Source of the DNA: Meiothermus sp.
GTDB lineage: Bacteria; Deinococcota; Deinococci; Deinococcales; Thermaceae
Reading direction: 5' to 3'
DNA length: 63,165 bases
NCBI RefSeq assembly: GCF_025056915.1
Contig: NZ_JANWVH010000004.1
Coordinates: 1 to 63,165 of the forward strand
Part shown: positions 21,460 through 31,899 of the stretch, in pieces
How the letters are laid out: each line of letters begins with the position of its first letter
Position numbering within the stretch: the first letter of the stretch is position 1
Position numbers and translations under genes: made by a program
Notes under the pieces: generated by a model
What the model saw: the letters and a program-made list of their open reading frames with translations, nothing else
Told to the model about the DNA's origin: nothing
Databases searched by the model: none

Positions 21460-21623
21460 AGCGCTCTTCACATATTGCGAGCCATTCGAGTTCAAGAAAG
21501 CCTGGTTCTCAAGAGAACAGTGGCGGCCTGGAAACTCGAAAACATGCCTCTCGGCCCAGACGCAACGCAGACACTTGTCCCTTCTCGTGTTTGTGGGCGG
21601 CCACGTCTGTGAAGCGCGCGATA
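21457..21623 (+). repeat. MITE-like interspersed repeat, copy 3 (full length)
   Basis: 167-bp copy, the longest seen, flanked by TA on both sides. The left terminal sequence GAGCGCTCTTCACA starts inside the stop codon of the histidine kinase gene. The right end reads TGTGAAGCGCGCGATA. Internal features are TTCGAGTT/AACTCGAA arms and the CTCGGCCCAG hairpin region. Confidence 0.93.
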
Positions 21624-21727
21624 GACCAAAGGCTCGAGGCGCACATTCGCCGAGTCTTCCGGTCAGGTCTTCGGCTTTGCGCTTTGAATGACTGCTGGTG
21701 CTTCGGGGAGTGCTGTAGGCTAAGGCC

Positions 21728-22738
21728 ATGCTGCGCCTGTGCGGTCTGCGCAAGACCTATCCTGGTTTTTCACTTTCGGTCTCGCTCGAGGTTCGACCCG
21801 GGCAAACCCTGGCGCTGCTGGGCCCCTCGGGCAGCGGCAAGAGCACCCTGCTGCGGCTGGTGGCGGGCCTGGAAGTGCCGGAGGCCGGTCAGGTCTGGCT
21901 GCACGAGACCGAACTCACCCCCCTCGCGCCCGAGGCCCGCCGGATCGGGTTTGTATTTCAGGACTACGCTCTATTCCCCCACCTTTCGGTTTCCGAGAAC
22001 ATCGCCTTTGGCCTGCGCGAAGCCCGGTGGAACGAGGTCGGAATCCGGGAGCGGGTGGCCGAGTTGCTGGACCTGACCCACCTGACCCCGCACGCCCGCA
22101 AGCGCCCCGAGCTGCTCTCGGGCGGCGAGCGCCAGCGGGTCGCCCTGGCCCGGGCCCTGGCGCACCGGCCTCGAGCGCTGCTGCTGGACGAGCCTCTGGG
22201 TGCGCTGGATCTGAAGCTGCGCCAGGAGTTGCTGCTGGAGCTGCGAGCCATTTTGCGTCAGACAGCCGTGCCCTCCATCGTGGTCACGCATGACCAGTCC
22301 GAAGCCTTTGTGCTTGCCCAACAGGTGACCATTCTGCGCGAGGGCGCCATCGTGCAGCAGGGCGCACCCGAAGAGCTTTTCAACCGCCCCAAGAATCCCT
22401 GGGTGGCCACCTTTCTGGGCCACCACAACATCCTCAGCGCTGAGCAGAGCCGACAGATGGGCCTGCCCGCCCGCCCCCACCTGCTGCCCCAGGAGGCCCT
22501 CACGCTGGGGGAGGGAGAGGAGGCCAGGGTACAGGAGCGCATTTTCAAGGGCTTTACGGTAGCCCTGGAACTGCTCTGGCGGGGCCAGAAGCTCTACCTC
22601 GAGGGGCCGGAGCCGGGGCTCTATCCCGGCGACACCACCCATGTGAGGGTAGACTGGTCCAGGGTGGTGCCGTTGGAAGATGGCCCCAAGGCCGAAGCCC
22701 GGCCTCCGGTGGACGCCTCCTCGAGCATCCAAACTTAG
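21728..22738 (+). CDS. ABC transporter ATPase with TOBE domain (thiamine or iron importer type)
   Basis: 336-aa ATPase of the importer class that includes ThiQ, FbpC and PotA. Walker A is GPSGSGKST (32-40), signature LLSGGERQ (129-136), Walker B LLLDEPLGALD (152-162), switch VVTHDQSEA. A C-terminal TOBE-like domain follows (about 240-325). No permease or binding protein is nearby. The next gene, 18 bases downstream, is thiamine pyrophosphokinase, which suggests a thiamine substrate. TAGGCT lies six bases before the ATG. The substrate remains an inference. Confidence 0.85.
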   Translation: MLRLCGLRKTYPGFSLSVSLEVRPGQTLALLGPSGSGKSTLLRLVAGLEVPEAGQVWLHETELTPLAPEARRIGFVFQDYALFPHLSVSENIAFGLREARWNEVGIRERVAELLDLTHLTPHARKRPELLSGGERQRVALARALAHRPRALLLDEPLGALDLKLRQELLLELRAILRQTAVPSIVVTHDQSEAFVLAQQVTILREGAIVQQGAPEELFNRPKNPWVATFLGHHNILSAEQSRQMGLPARPHLLPQEALTLGEGEEARVQERIFKGFTVALELLWRGQKLYLEGPEPGLYPGDTTHVRVDWSRVVPLEDGPKAEARPPVDASSSIQT

Positions 22739-22756
22739 AACGCACCCCCTCCCCCG

Positions 22757-23389
22757 ATGCACCCCTTCACCATTCTGCTCAGCGGTTCGGCCCTCCCCAC
22801 AGGGCGGCTTCTGGCTCAGGTCGCCGGAAGCCGGGTTATCGCGGCGGATGGCGGCATGCGACACGCTGCATTGCTGGGGCTGCAGGCCGAGCTCTGGGTG
22901 GGAGACTTCGACTCGGCCTCGGCGGAGCTCCAGCAAGCCTATGCCCACGTGCCGCGCGAAGAACATCCGGTGGGCAAGGACTATACCGATGGAGAGCTGG
23001 CCGTTCAGGCGGCCCTGGCCCGGGGGGCCGACCGGCTGATTCTGGTGGGGGCCATGGGCGGCCAGACCGACCAAACCCTGGCCCACCTGTTGCTGGGCAT
23101 CCGGCTGGTGCGGCAGGGCATTCCCACCCTGCTCAGCTCGGGGCTCGAGGAGGCCTACCCCCTGCTGCCGGGCAGCCTGCAACTGGAGCTGCCGCGCGGC
23201 AGCAAGCTGAGTTTGTTGCCGCTGGGCGGTTTTGGGGGCCTGAGCCTGCGCGGCGTTCGCTGGCCCCTCGAGGGCGCCGAGGTGCCCCTGGGCAGCACCC
23301 GCACCCTTTCCAATGTGGCTTTGGGGTTGGTGGAGGTGGAGCTCCAAAGCGGCTACGGGGTGGTGATTGCCTACCCCGCCACCTTGTGA
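22757..23389 (+). CDS. thiN: Thiamine pyrophosphokinase
   Basis: 210-aa enzyme that converts thiamine and ATP to thiamine diphosphate. It shows the family motifs AADGGMRHA (near 30-38), VGDFDSAS (near 53-60) and GKDYTDGELA (near 76-85), followed by a C-terminal beta-sandwich thiamine-binding domain. It probably forms an operon with the upstream ABC ATPase. Its 3' end overlaps the convergent gene at 23371 by 19 bases. Confidence 0.88.
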   Translation: MHPFTILLSGSALPTGRLLAQVAGSRVIAADGGMRHAALLGLQAELWVGDFDSASAELQQAYAHVPREEHPVGKDYTDGELAVQAALARGADRLILVGAMGGQTDQTLAHLLLGIRLVRQGIPTLLSSGLEEAYPLLPGSLQLELPRGSKLSLLPLGGFGGLSLRGVRWPLEGAEVPLGSTRTLSNVALGLVEVELQSGYGVVIAYPATL

Positions 23390-23862
23390 AACTCATCCAA
23401 AAACAGCCCCAGCTGCTCGGCCAGGTGCTCCTGCTCGAGCATGGCCTGCTCAAACTGCACGGGATCATCGAGCAGGTCCGGCAAGCGAAGCCACCCCAGG
23501 TAATACCGCCCGGCCAGCCCCGGCTTTTTAAGGCGGAGGCGCTCGGTGCTGGAGAGCAGGGTTTCGAACCCCTCGGGGCTACAGAGCACCGGATACTGCA
23601 CGGGCGAAAGCCGCCGCAGGAAAGCCCTGAGCAAACCCGGATTCGACCAGAACCCATAGTTGAGGTCGTCGGTGATCTGTTCGATGCGGGAAAGCAGGGC
23701 CGGGTCGCCCTGACGGCCCACCAGCCTGCGCACCAGCTCACTGCGCCGCAGGCGCAGGGTGGCATAATCGCTCAGCGAGTAGAGTTTACCGGGATAAAAG
23801 TCCAGGGCTGCGCGCAGCCGGTGCGCCATGACATAGTCCTGGTATTCCCGGAAGGGGTCCAC
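23371..23862 (-). CDS. Protein of unknown function, convergent with thiN
   Basis: 163-aa soluble protein rich in Leu, Arg and Tyr, predicted mostly helical. I do not recognise a family. The GTG at 23862 starts VDPFREYQDYVMAHRLRAAL, which has protein-like composition. The upstream extension to 23910 does not. Its coding end runs 19 bases into thiN on the other strand. Confidence 0.7.
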   Translation of the reverse strand: MDPFREYQDYVMAHRLRAALDFYPGKLYSLSDYATLRLRRSELVRRLVGRQGDPALLSRIEQITDDLNYGFWSNPGLLRAFLRRLSPVQYPVLCSPEGFETLLSSTERLRLKKPGLAGRYYLGWLRLPDLLDDPVQFEQAMLEQEHLAEQLGLFLDEFHKVAG

Positions 23863-23960
23863 GCTTCTATTGTGCGACAAGGGGGTGGACAAATGGAAGA
23901 TTAACCCCATCCAAGAGATTGATTCTCATGATTTCGCCCGTGCACACGGTATATTCAGGT

Positions 23961-24191
23961 ATGGACACCCGGGGCTGGGTTCTCAAGGCCATCGAGAGTT
24001 TGCGTTTTGCCAGCGAGAAAGACATTGTGCGCTGGCTGGACGAGGAGGGTGAAAGCCTTTCCAAAGCCGAGCTCCAGCGCACCCTCGAGGCGCTGCTGAA
24101 GGAGGGCCAGCTCGAGCTCAAAAACGACCTCTTCCGCCTGAAGCGCAAGGATGGCAGCCCGCAGGCCTTCGACAATCTGTTCAAGGATTAG
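23961..24191 (+). CDS. Small winged-helix-like protein
   Basis: 76-aa acidic protein starting MDTRGWVLKAIESLRFASEK. The pattern of three helices followed by LLKEGQLELKNDLFRLKR (a beta-hairpin wing) suggests a winged-helix fold. Whether it binds DNA is not known. TATATT lies five bases before the ATG, arguing for this start rather than the ATG 14 codons earlier. A MITE-like repeat follows 71 bases downstream. Confidence 0.65.
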   Translation: MDTRGWVLKAIESLRFASEKDIVRWLDEEGESLSKAELQRTLEALLKEGQLELKNDLFRLKRKDGSPQAFDNLFKD

Positions 24192-24262
24192 GCGGTGCTT
24201 TTCACAGCGTTTGCCAAAACCACAACCGAGCGCTTTTTGCCACGAGCCTACCGGCATCCTGC

Positions 24263-24413
24263 TAGAGCGCTCTTCACAATATTAGGAACCATTCGAGTTC
24301 AAGAAAGCCTGGTTCTGAACCGAACAGTGGCGGCCTGGAAACTCGAAAACATGCGTCTCGGCCCAGATGCATTCTCGTTTTCGTGGGCGGCCACGTCTGT
24401 GAAACGCGCGATA
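24263..24413 (+). repeat. MITE-like interspersed repeat, copy 4
   Basis: 151-bp copy with TA on both sides. The left end is GAGCGCTCTTCACA and the right end TGTGAAACGCGCGATA. It is the medium form, lacking the segment with CAGACACTTGTCC, as in copy 2. It ends 19 bases before the arsN2-like gene. Confidence 0.93.
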
Positions 24414-24432
24414 AGGGTAAGCTGGAGGAATC

Positions 24433-24867
24433 ATGATTACGTACTGCACCGCTACTTCGGGCGATATACCGGACATCACAACCCTTCTGGACGAGGCCCA
24501 TCTGCCCAAAGCAGGCCTCGAGGCCCACGTCCTGAACTTTATTCTGGCCCTCGATGGCGAACAGGTGGTGGGGTGTGCGGGCCTGGAAGTGCATCAGGAT
24601 TGCGGTCTGCTGCGCTCCGTGGTGGTGGCACCGGGCTATCGCACCCACGGCATTGGTGCCAAGCTGACCGAAGGCATCATTGAACTGGCCCAGCAGAAAA
24701 ACCTGACCTCGCTTTCGCTTCTGACCGAGACCGCCCAGAATTATTTCCCCCGCTTTGGCTTTGTGCCGGTGCCGCGCTCGGAACTGCCTGCGGCCCTCGA
24801 GGCCTCCGAGGAACTCCGGGGCGCCTGTCCCGATACCGCCACAGCCATGATGCTCAGGCTCGAGTAG
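24433..24867 (+). CDS. GNAT acetyltransferase, ArsN2-like
   Basis: 144-aa single-domain N-acetyltransferase. The acetyl-CoA loop is seen as SVVVAPGYRTHGIGAKL (near 59-75), and FPRFGFVPVPRSELP near the C-terminus resembles ArsN2, a family tied to resistance to arsenicals such as the glutamate mimic arsinothricin. The ATG follows GGAGG. Downstream are an MFS transporter and two ArsC-type reductases, which supports an arsenic role. Substrate is inferred from context and resemblance. Confidence 0.78.
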   Translation: MITYCTATSGDIPDITTLLDEAHLPKAGLEAHVLNFILALDGEQVVGCAGLEVHQDCGLLRSVVVAPGYRTHGIGAKLTEGIIELAQQKNLTSLSLLTETAQNYFPRFGFVPVPRSELPAALEASEELRGACPDTATAMMLRLE

Positions 24868-24990
24868 CCAAAAGCTCTGCGACCCGGCCAGCATCCGCGC
24901 TTGTGGTCTGAGAGGGAACTCGAGCCGCTTCCGCCAAACAACCTTCCCTCGCAAATCCTCACCCTGAAAACTCCTGGCCCTCGAGCCCCT

Positions 24991-26232
24991 ATGGCCCACC
25001 CCTCCCCTACTGCCTCCTACTATGGCTGGCGCATCGCCTGGGCCTTGGCCATCACCCAGACCGTTGGTTTTGGTGTCCTGTACTACACCTTTGGGGTTTT
25101 TGTGGGGCCCATGGAGGCCGAGCTGGGCTGGAGCCGCACCGAAACCTCGGCGGCCTTCTCGCTGGCCCTGCTGGTCTCAGGTCTGGCGGCCATTCCGGTG
25201 GGGCGCTGGTTCGACCGGCACGGGGCCCGCGCCCTCATGACCGCAGGTTCCATCTGGGGAGCCCTGCTGGTCTGGGGCTGGGCCCAGGTGCAAAGCCTGA
25301 CCGCGTTTTACCTGCTCTGGGCGGGGCTGGGGTTGGCCATGGCAATGGTGCTTTACGAGGTGGCCTTTGCCGTGCTGGCGGTCTGGTTTCGCCGCTACCG
25401 CCCCAGGGCCATGCTGGTCGTGACCCTGACGGCGGGGTTGGCCAGCACCATTTTTGTACCGCTCAGTACCTGGCTGGTGCAGCTTGCAGGCTGGCGCGGG
25501 GCACTGGAGATTCTGGCCCTCATCCTGGCCGTGAGCACCATTCCTCTGCATGCCCTGGTTCTGCGCCGTCGCCCAGAAGACATCGGGCAGGTACCGGACG
25601 GCGAGGAATCTGCAATACCTTTTCGCAACCCGGCCCAAGAACCCAGCACCCGTGCCAAAGAAGCCCTGCGCCAACCCACGTTCTGGTGGCTTTCGCTCGG
25701 GTTTGCCCTCTCCAGGGCCACCAGCATTGCCCTCACGGCCCACCTGGTGCCCCTGCTGACCGAAAAAGGCTACAGCCCGGCCCTGGTAGCCCTGGCTGCC
25801 GGGGGGGTAGGGGTGGTGCAGCTAGCAGGCCGAATCCTGTACACCCCGCTCAGCGAGCGGGTCTCGCTCTTTCACCTGAGCGGCGCTTTTCTGGGGGGCT
25901 ACGCCCTGGGCTTGCTCAGCCTGCTTTTTTTGCCGCCGGGCCTGGGCCTCGGGGCCTTCGTGCTGTTTTTTGGTCTGGCCAATGGTTCCATCTCCCTGGC
26001 CAAACCCGCCCTGCTGGCCGAAATTTATGGGGCCAAGCACTACGGCACCATCAACGGCAGCATGACCTCTATTGTGGCCGTGGCCCAGACCATTGCTCCG
26101 TTTGCCACGGGCGCCCTGCACGGCCTCTCGGGCAACTACAATCCGGCGCTCTGGCTTTTGGCCGCACTGGCCACGATTTCAGCGCTGGCCATATGGCAGG
26201 CCCGGCCCAGTGCAGCTCTGGCCGAGCCTTAA
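24991..26232 (+). CDS. Major facilitator superfamily transporter
   Basis: 413-aa membrane protein with 12 predicted helices. The MFS loop motif is GRWFDRHGARALMTAG (near 71-86). The N-terminal stretch YYGWRIAWALAITQTVGFGVLYYTFG resembles the monocarboxylate / oxalate-formate transporter branch. The ATG at 24991 gives a short cytoplasmic N-terminus. A 30-codon extension has no membrane or family character. It lies between arsN2-like and arsC genes, so export of an arsenical is possible, but the sequence alone does not show the substrate. Confidence 0.83.
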   Translation: MAHPSPTASYYGWRIAWALAITQTVGFGVLYYTFGVFVGPMEAELGWSRTETSAAFSLALLVSGLAAIPVGRWFDRHGARALMTAGSIWGALLVWGWAQVQSLTAFYLLWAGLGLAMAMVLYEVAFAVLAVWFRRYRPRAMLVVTLTAGLASTIFVPLSTWLVQLAGWRGALEILALILAVSTIPLHALVLRRRPEDIGQVPDGEESAIPFRNPAQEPSTRAKEALRQPTFWWLSLGFALSRATSIALTAHLVPLLTEKGYSPALVALAAGGVGVVQLAGRILYTPLSERVSLFHLSGAFLGGYALGLLSLLFLPPGLGLGAFVLFFGLANGSISLAKPALLAEIYGAKHYGTINGSMTSIVAVAQTIAPFATGALHGLSGNYNPALWLLAALATISALAIWQARPSAALAEP

Positions 26233-26469
26233 GAGTTACACCGTGCGGCAAAACGTTGCGCAAAAAAGCCTTCAGGGCTTCCCAAGCCCGGCGAGGGTTC
26301 GGCTGCCCCACCATGCCCAACCTGGGCCAGAGATGATTTCCAGCCAGTAGCTGCGGGGGAACGGTGTACCCGGGTCGGTTCTCGCCGGTTCTTGTGCCCT
26401 CAACACAATCGGCGCCCCAGGTAATTCGGGCCTGACACTTCCATGAAAAAAGGCCGATACTGTGCCTTG

Positions 26470-26937
26470 ATGCGTATTCTGGTACTCTGCACGCACAACT
26501 CCGCCCGCAGCCAGATGGCCGAGGGCTGGCTACGGTACTGGGCCGAGCGGCTATCGTTTCCCGCCGATATCTGGTCGGCAGGCACCGAGAAAACCTTTGT
26601 AAAAACCGATGCCATTCGGGTAATGGAGGAAGTCGGTATAGACCTGAGCACACATACCTCCAAGACCTTCAACGACCTGCCCGACCCCTGGCACTTTGAC
26701 CTGGTGCTCACGGTTTGCGACGCAGCGGCTGAGACCTGCCCGGCCTACCCGGCTAAAACCCACAAGCTGCACGTTTCCTTCCCCGACCCCTCCGGCAAGG
26801 GCCTGGGAGAGTGGCGCCGGGTGCGGGATGCCCTGGGCCGTATGGCGGAGCACCTGATTCGAAGCCTCAAACAAGGCCACCTTCCAACCGAAACGGCCCT
26901 GGCCGAGGCCGCCGGGCTGAATCGAGTTCTTCCATAG
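26470..26937 (+). CDS. arsC: Arsenate reductase ArsC, low-molecular-weight phosphatase type (1)
   Basis: 155-aa enzyme that reduces arsenate to arsenite. The CX5R P-loop is C-T-H-N-S-A-R-S near residue 7, and the second cysteine pair is seen in TVCDAAAETCPAYP (near 80-93), as in thioredoxin-coupled ArsC. FPDPSGKG is also typical. GATACT lies eight bases before the ATG at 26470. An ATG nine codons earlier is rejected. The gap of 237 bp after the MFS gene holds nothing recognisable. Confidence 0.88.
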   Translation: MRILVLCTHNSARSQMAEGWLRYWAERLSFPADIWSAGTEKTFVKTDAIRVMEEVGIDLSTHTSKTFNDLPDPWHFDLVLTVCDAAAETCPAYPAKTHKLHVSFPDPSGKGLGEWRRVRDALGRMAEHLIRSLKQGHLPTETALAEAAGLNRVLP

Positions 26938-26946
26938 GGGGTTCAC

Positions 26947-27423
26947 ATGGGGAAACGCAAGCTCACGGTGCTCTTTTTGTGCAGCCACAACTCGGCCCGC
27001 AGCCAGATGGCCGAAGCCCTGCTGCGTCACTACGCGGGGGATCGCTTCGAGGTTTACAGTGCCGGGCTGCACCCCAGTGAAATCAACCCCCTGACCCGCC
27101 GGGTGCTCTCGGAGATGGGCCTGGACATGCAGGGCCAGTACGCCAAAAGCCTGATGGAGTACTGGGGCGGCAAGTACAACTTCACCTATCTGGTGATTGT
27201 CTGCGACCGGGCCGAGCAGGAGTGCCCCTTGTTTCCCTTCAGCACCTACCGGCTGTACTGGCCCTTCGAGGACCCCAGCGCCGCCCAGGGCAGCGAGGAG
27301 GAGCGCCTCGAGGTCTTCCGCAGGGTGCGTGACCAGATTGCCCACAAGGTGCGGGAGTGGGTGCGGGAAATGGAGCAGAAGGGCCTGATCCCCAAAAGCG
27401 GCGGCCAGACCGCCGAGGTCTGA
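26947..27423 (+). CDS. Arsenate reductase ArsC-like, second paralogue
   Basis: 158-aa paralogue of the gene just upstream, nine bases away. It keeps the P-loop C-S-H-N-S-A-R-S and the cysteine pair in VIVCDRAEQECPLFPF, but the rest has diverged considerably (for example GLHPSEINPLTRRVLSEMGLD). This tandem pair could be two arsenate reductases, or one may act on another substrate. The ATG follows GGGG. Confidence 0.83.
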   Translation: MGKRKLTVLFLCSHNSARSQMAEALLRHYAGDRFEVYSAGLHPSEINPLTRRVLSEMGLDMQGQYAKSLMEYWGGKYNFTYLVIVCDRAEQECPLFPFSTYRLYWPFEDPSAAQGSEEERLEVFRRVRDQIAHKVREWVREMEQKGLIPKSGGQTAEV

Positions 27424-27464
27424 GGCCACAATCGGCCCTCTGGCGCATCTGGCATACTGAAACG

Positions 27465-28496
27465 GTGCGTTTATTGCTGCTGTTCCTGGTTGCATTTGGC
27501 AATGCATGGGCCCTGCCGGGCACCGTTTTTCTGAGTGGGGCTCGCCACGAGTACCAGCGCTACAACAACTGCGGCCCCGTCACGCTGGGCATGGCCCTGA
27601 GCTTCTGGGGCAGCCGCGAGACCCAGTACCAGATTGCCCCCCTGCTCAAGCCCAACAAAAACGATAAAAACGTGAACGCCGACGAGATGGCGGCCTATGC
27701 CCGCGGGCGTGGCTTCGGGGTGCACCTGGGGGTGGCAGGCGATATGAACCTGCTCAAACGCCTGCTGGCCGGGGGCTTTCCGGTGATTATCGAGACCTGG
27801 TTCGTGACCCCCGACCACGGCGGCATGGGCCACTACCGCCTGCTGGTGGGCTACAACGAGGCCCTGGGCCTCTTCAACGCCTTCGACAGCTACTACGGCC
27901 CCAAGGTCACACTGCGCTATAGCGATGTGGACAGGCTCTGGCAGGTTTTCAACCGCACCTATCTGGTGGTGTATGCCAGGGGCCAGCAAGACAAACTAGC
28001 CGCCATTCTGGGGAACCGGATGCAAGAGGGGTTTGAATGGCAGCTGGCCCTGGAGCAGGCCCGGCGCGAAACCCAGCAAAACCCCCAGAATGCCTTCGCC
28101 TGGTTCAACCTGGGCACCACCCTGCTGCGCCTGGGCAATGCCCCGGAAGCGGCCCGGGCCTACGACCGCTCGCGGCGAATCGCCCCCAGCCCTACCCTTG
28201 ACCCCCGCCGCCCAAGCAACGCCGTTGCCAACTGGCCCTGGCGGATGCTCTGGTACCAGTTTGGCCCCTACGAGGCCTATTACCAGACCGGGCGCTACCA
28301 GGAGGTCATCGCCCTGGCCAACGATGTGCTGGGCCGGGTAGACGACCACGAGGAAAGCTACTACTGGCGCGGTCTGGCCCGCAAAGCGCTGGGCAGCCTG
28401 GAGGCTGCTCGAGCCGACTTTCAGGCCGCTTTGCGCTACAAGCCCGGCTACCGGGAGGCAGCAGTCGCCTTGCAGCGGGCGCAGGGCTCGAGGTGA
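27465..28496 (+). CDS. Secreted C39-like papain-fold peptidase with TPR repeats
   Basis: 343 aa. A signal peptide (VRLLLLFLVAFGNAWA, cleavage after about 16) is followed by a C39-type cysteine peptidase domain. The likely catalytic residues are C36 (NNCGPVTLGM), H123 (GMGHYRLLVGYN) and D141 (NAFDSYYG). Three TPR repeats fill about 195-340. It is not attached to an ABC transporter, so it is not a bacteriocin leader peptidase of the usual kind. The GTG start has CATACT six bases upstream. Substrate unknown. Convergent with guaB, one base apart. Confidence 0.85.
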   Translation: MRLLLLFLVAFGNAWALPGTVFLSGARHEYQRYNNCGPVTLGMALSFWGSRETQYQIAPLLKPNKNDKNVNADEMAAYARGRGFGVHLGVAGDMNLLKRLLAGGFPVIIETWFVTPDHGGMGHYRLLVGYNEALGLFNAFDSYYGPKVTLRYSDVDRLWQVFNRTYLVVYARGQQDKLAAILGNRMQEGFEWQLALEQARRETQQNPQNAFAWFNLGTTLLRLGNAPEAARAYDRSRRIAPSPTLDPRRPSNAVANWPWRMLWYQFGPYEAYYQTGRYQEVIALANDVLGRVDDHEESYYWRGLARKALGSLEAARADFQAALRYKPGYREAAVALQRAQGSR

Positions 28497-28497
28497 G

Positions 28498-31330
<2,833 letters not shown>

Positions 31331-31494
31331 GGGGAACCTCGAGGGCAATTCTACAGCCTGTGCGCCCACGAAAACAGGCGAGTCCATGCTGTTTGAGGTC
31401 TGTCGCAGGTCAAACCCAGTGAGGAGACCGGGCCACCGCCGGAGCCAGGCCAGCGGCCATAATCCTTCGGCTATCGGCTATTGACCATAGACCC

Positions 31495-31896
31495 CTAGGG
31501 CAGGTACATCTGCTTGAGCTCCAGAATCTCCCGCCGGGCCTCGTCCACCTTGATGTAAAAAGGGGTGTCCCGGTCAAAAGACCAGCCGAAGTTGCGGCCC
31601 CCCAGGCCCTGGATGAGCTGCTGGGGGGTGGCCTGGAAGTATTCCCCGGCATTTTTCAGCAACAGGATTTTGGTGCTGCGGGTGAAGCGAAAGGTGCGAA
31701 TCAGGGGGTTCTGGTTGGAAATCTCGATACCCGCCGGGCAGTCGTCGCGGTGGCAGTCCTTCACCTCGACATAATCGAGCTTGACCGTCCAGACCCCCTG
31801 CACCTGCCGGAAATCGGTGATGCGGGCCACCCGGTTTTGCAGTTGGGCCAGACCTATCCCCAGGGCCAGGATGAGCAGAGCGACCAGTACACGCAT
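31495..31896 (-). CDS. Secreted protein of unknown function, partner of the permease gene
   Basis: 133 aa with a signal peptide (MRVLVALLILALGIGLAQ). Two cysteines occur in KDCHRDDCPAGIEI and may form a disulfide. The rest alternates short beta-like segments. The ATG follows GGGAGG. It starts three bases after the stop of the permease gene and probably shares its mRNA. Family not recognised. Confidence 0.72.
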   Translation of the reverse strand: MRVLVALLILALGIGLAQLQNRVARITDFRQVQGVWTVKLDYVEVKDCHRDDCPAGIEISNQNPLIRTFRFTRSTKILLLKNAGEYFQATPQQLIQGLGGRNFGWSFDRDTPFYIKVDEARREILELKQMYLP

Positions 31897-31899
31897 ATC

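Noticed and set aside
21623-21727. Possible thiamine (TPP) riboswitch before the ABC ATPase and thiN
   Set aside because: The spacer to the start codon is occupied by a leaderless-type -10 box, and I see no TPP consensus elements such as CUGAGA or ACYUGA in order.
23551-23575. GGTTTCGAACCCC, reminiscent of a tRNA T-arm
   Set aside because: It lies inside a coding gene, and no acceptor or anticodon stem can be drawn around it.
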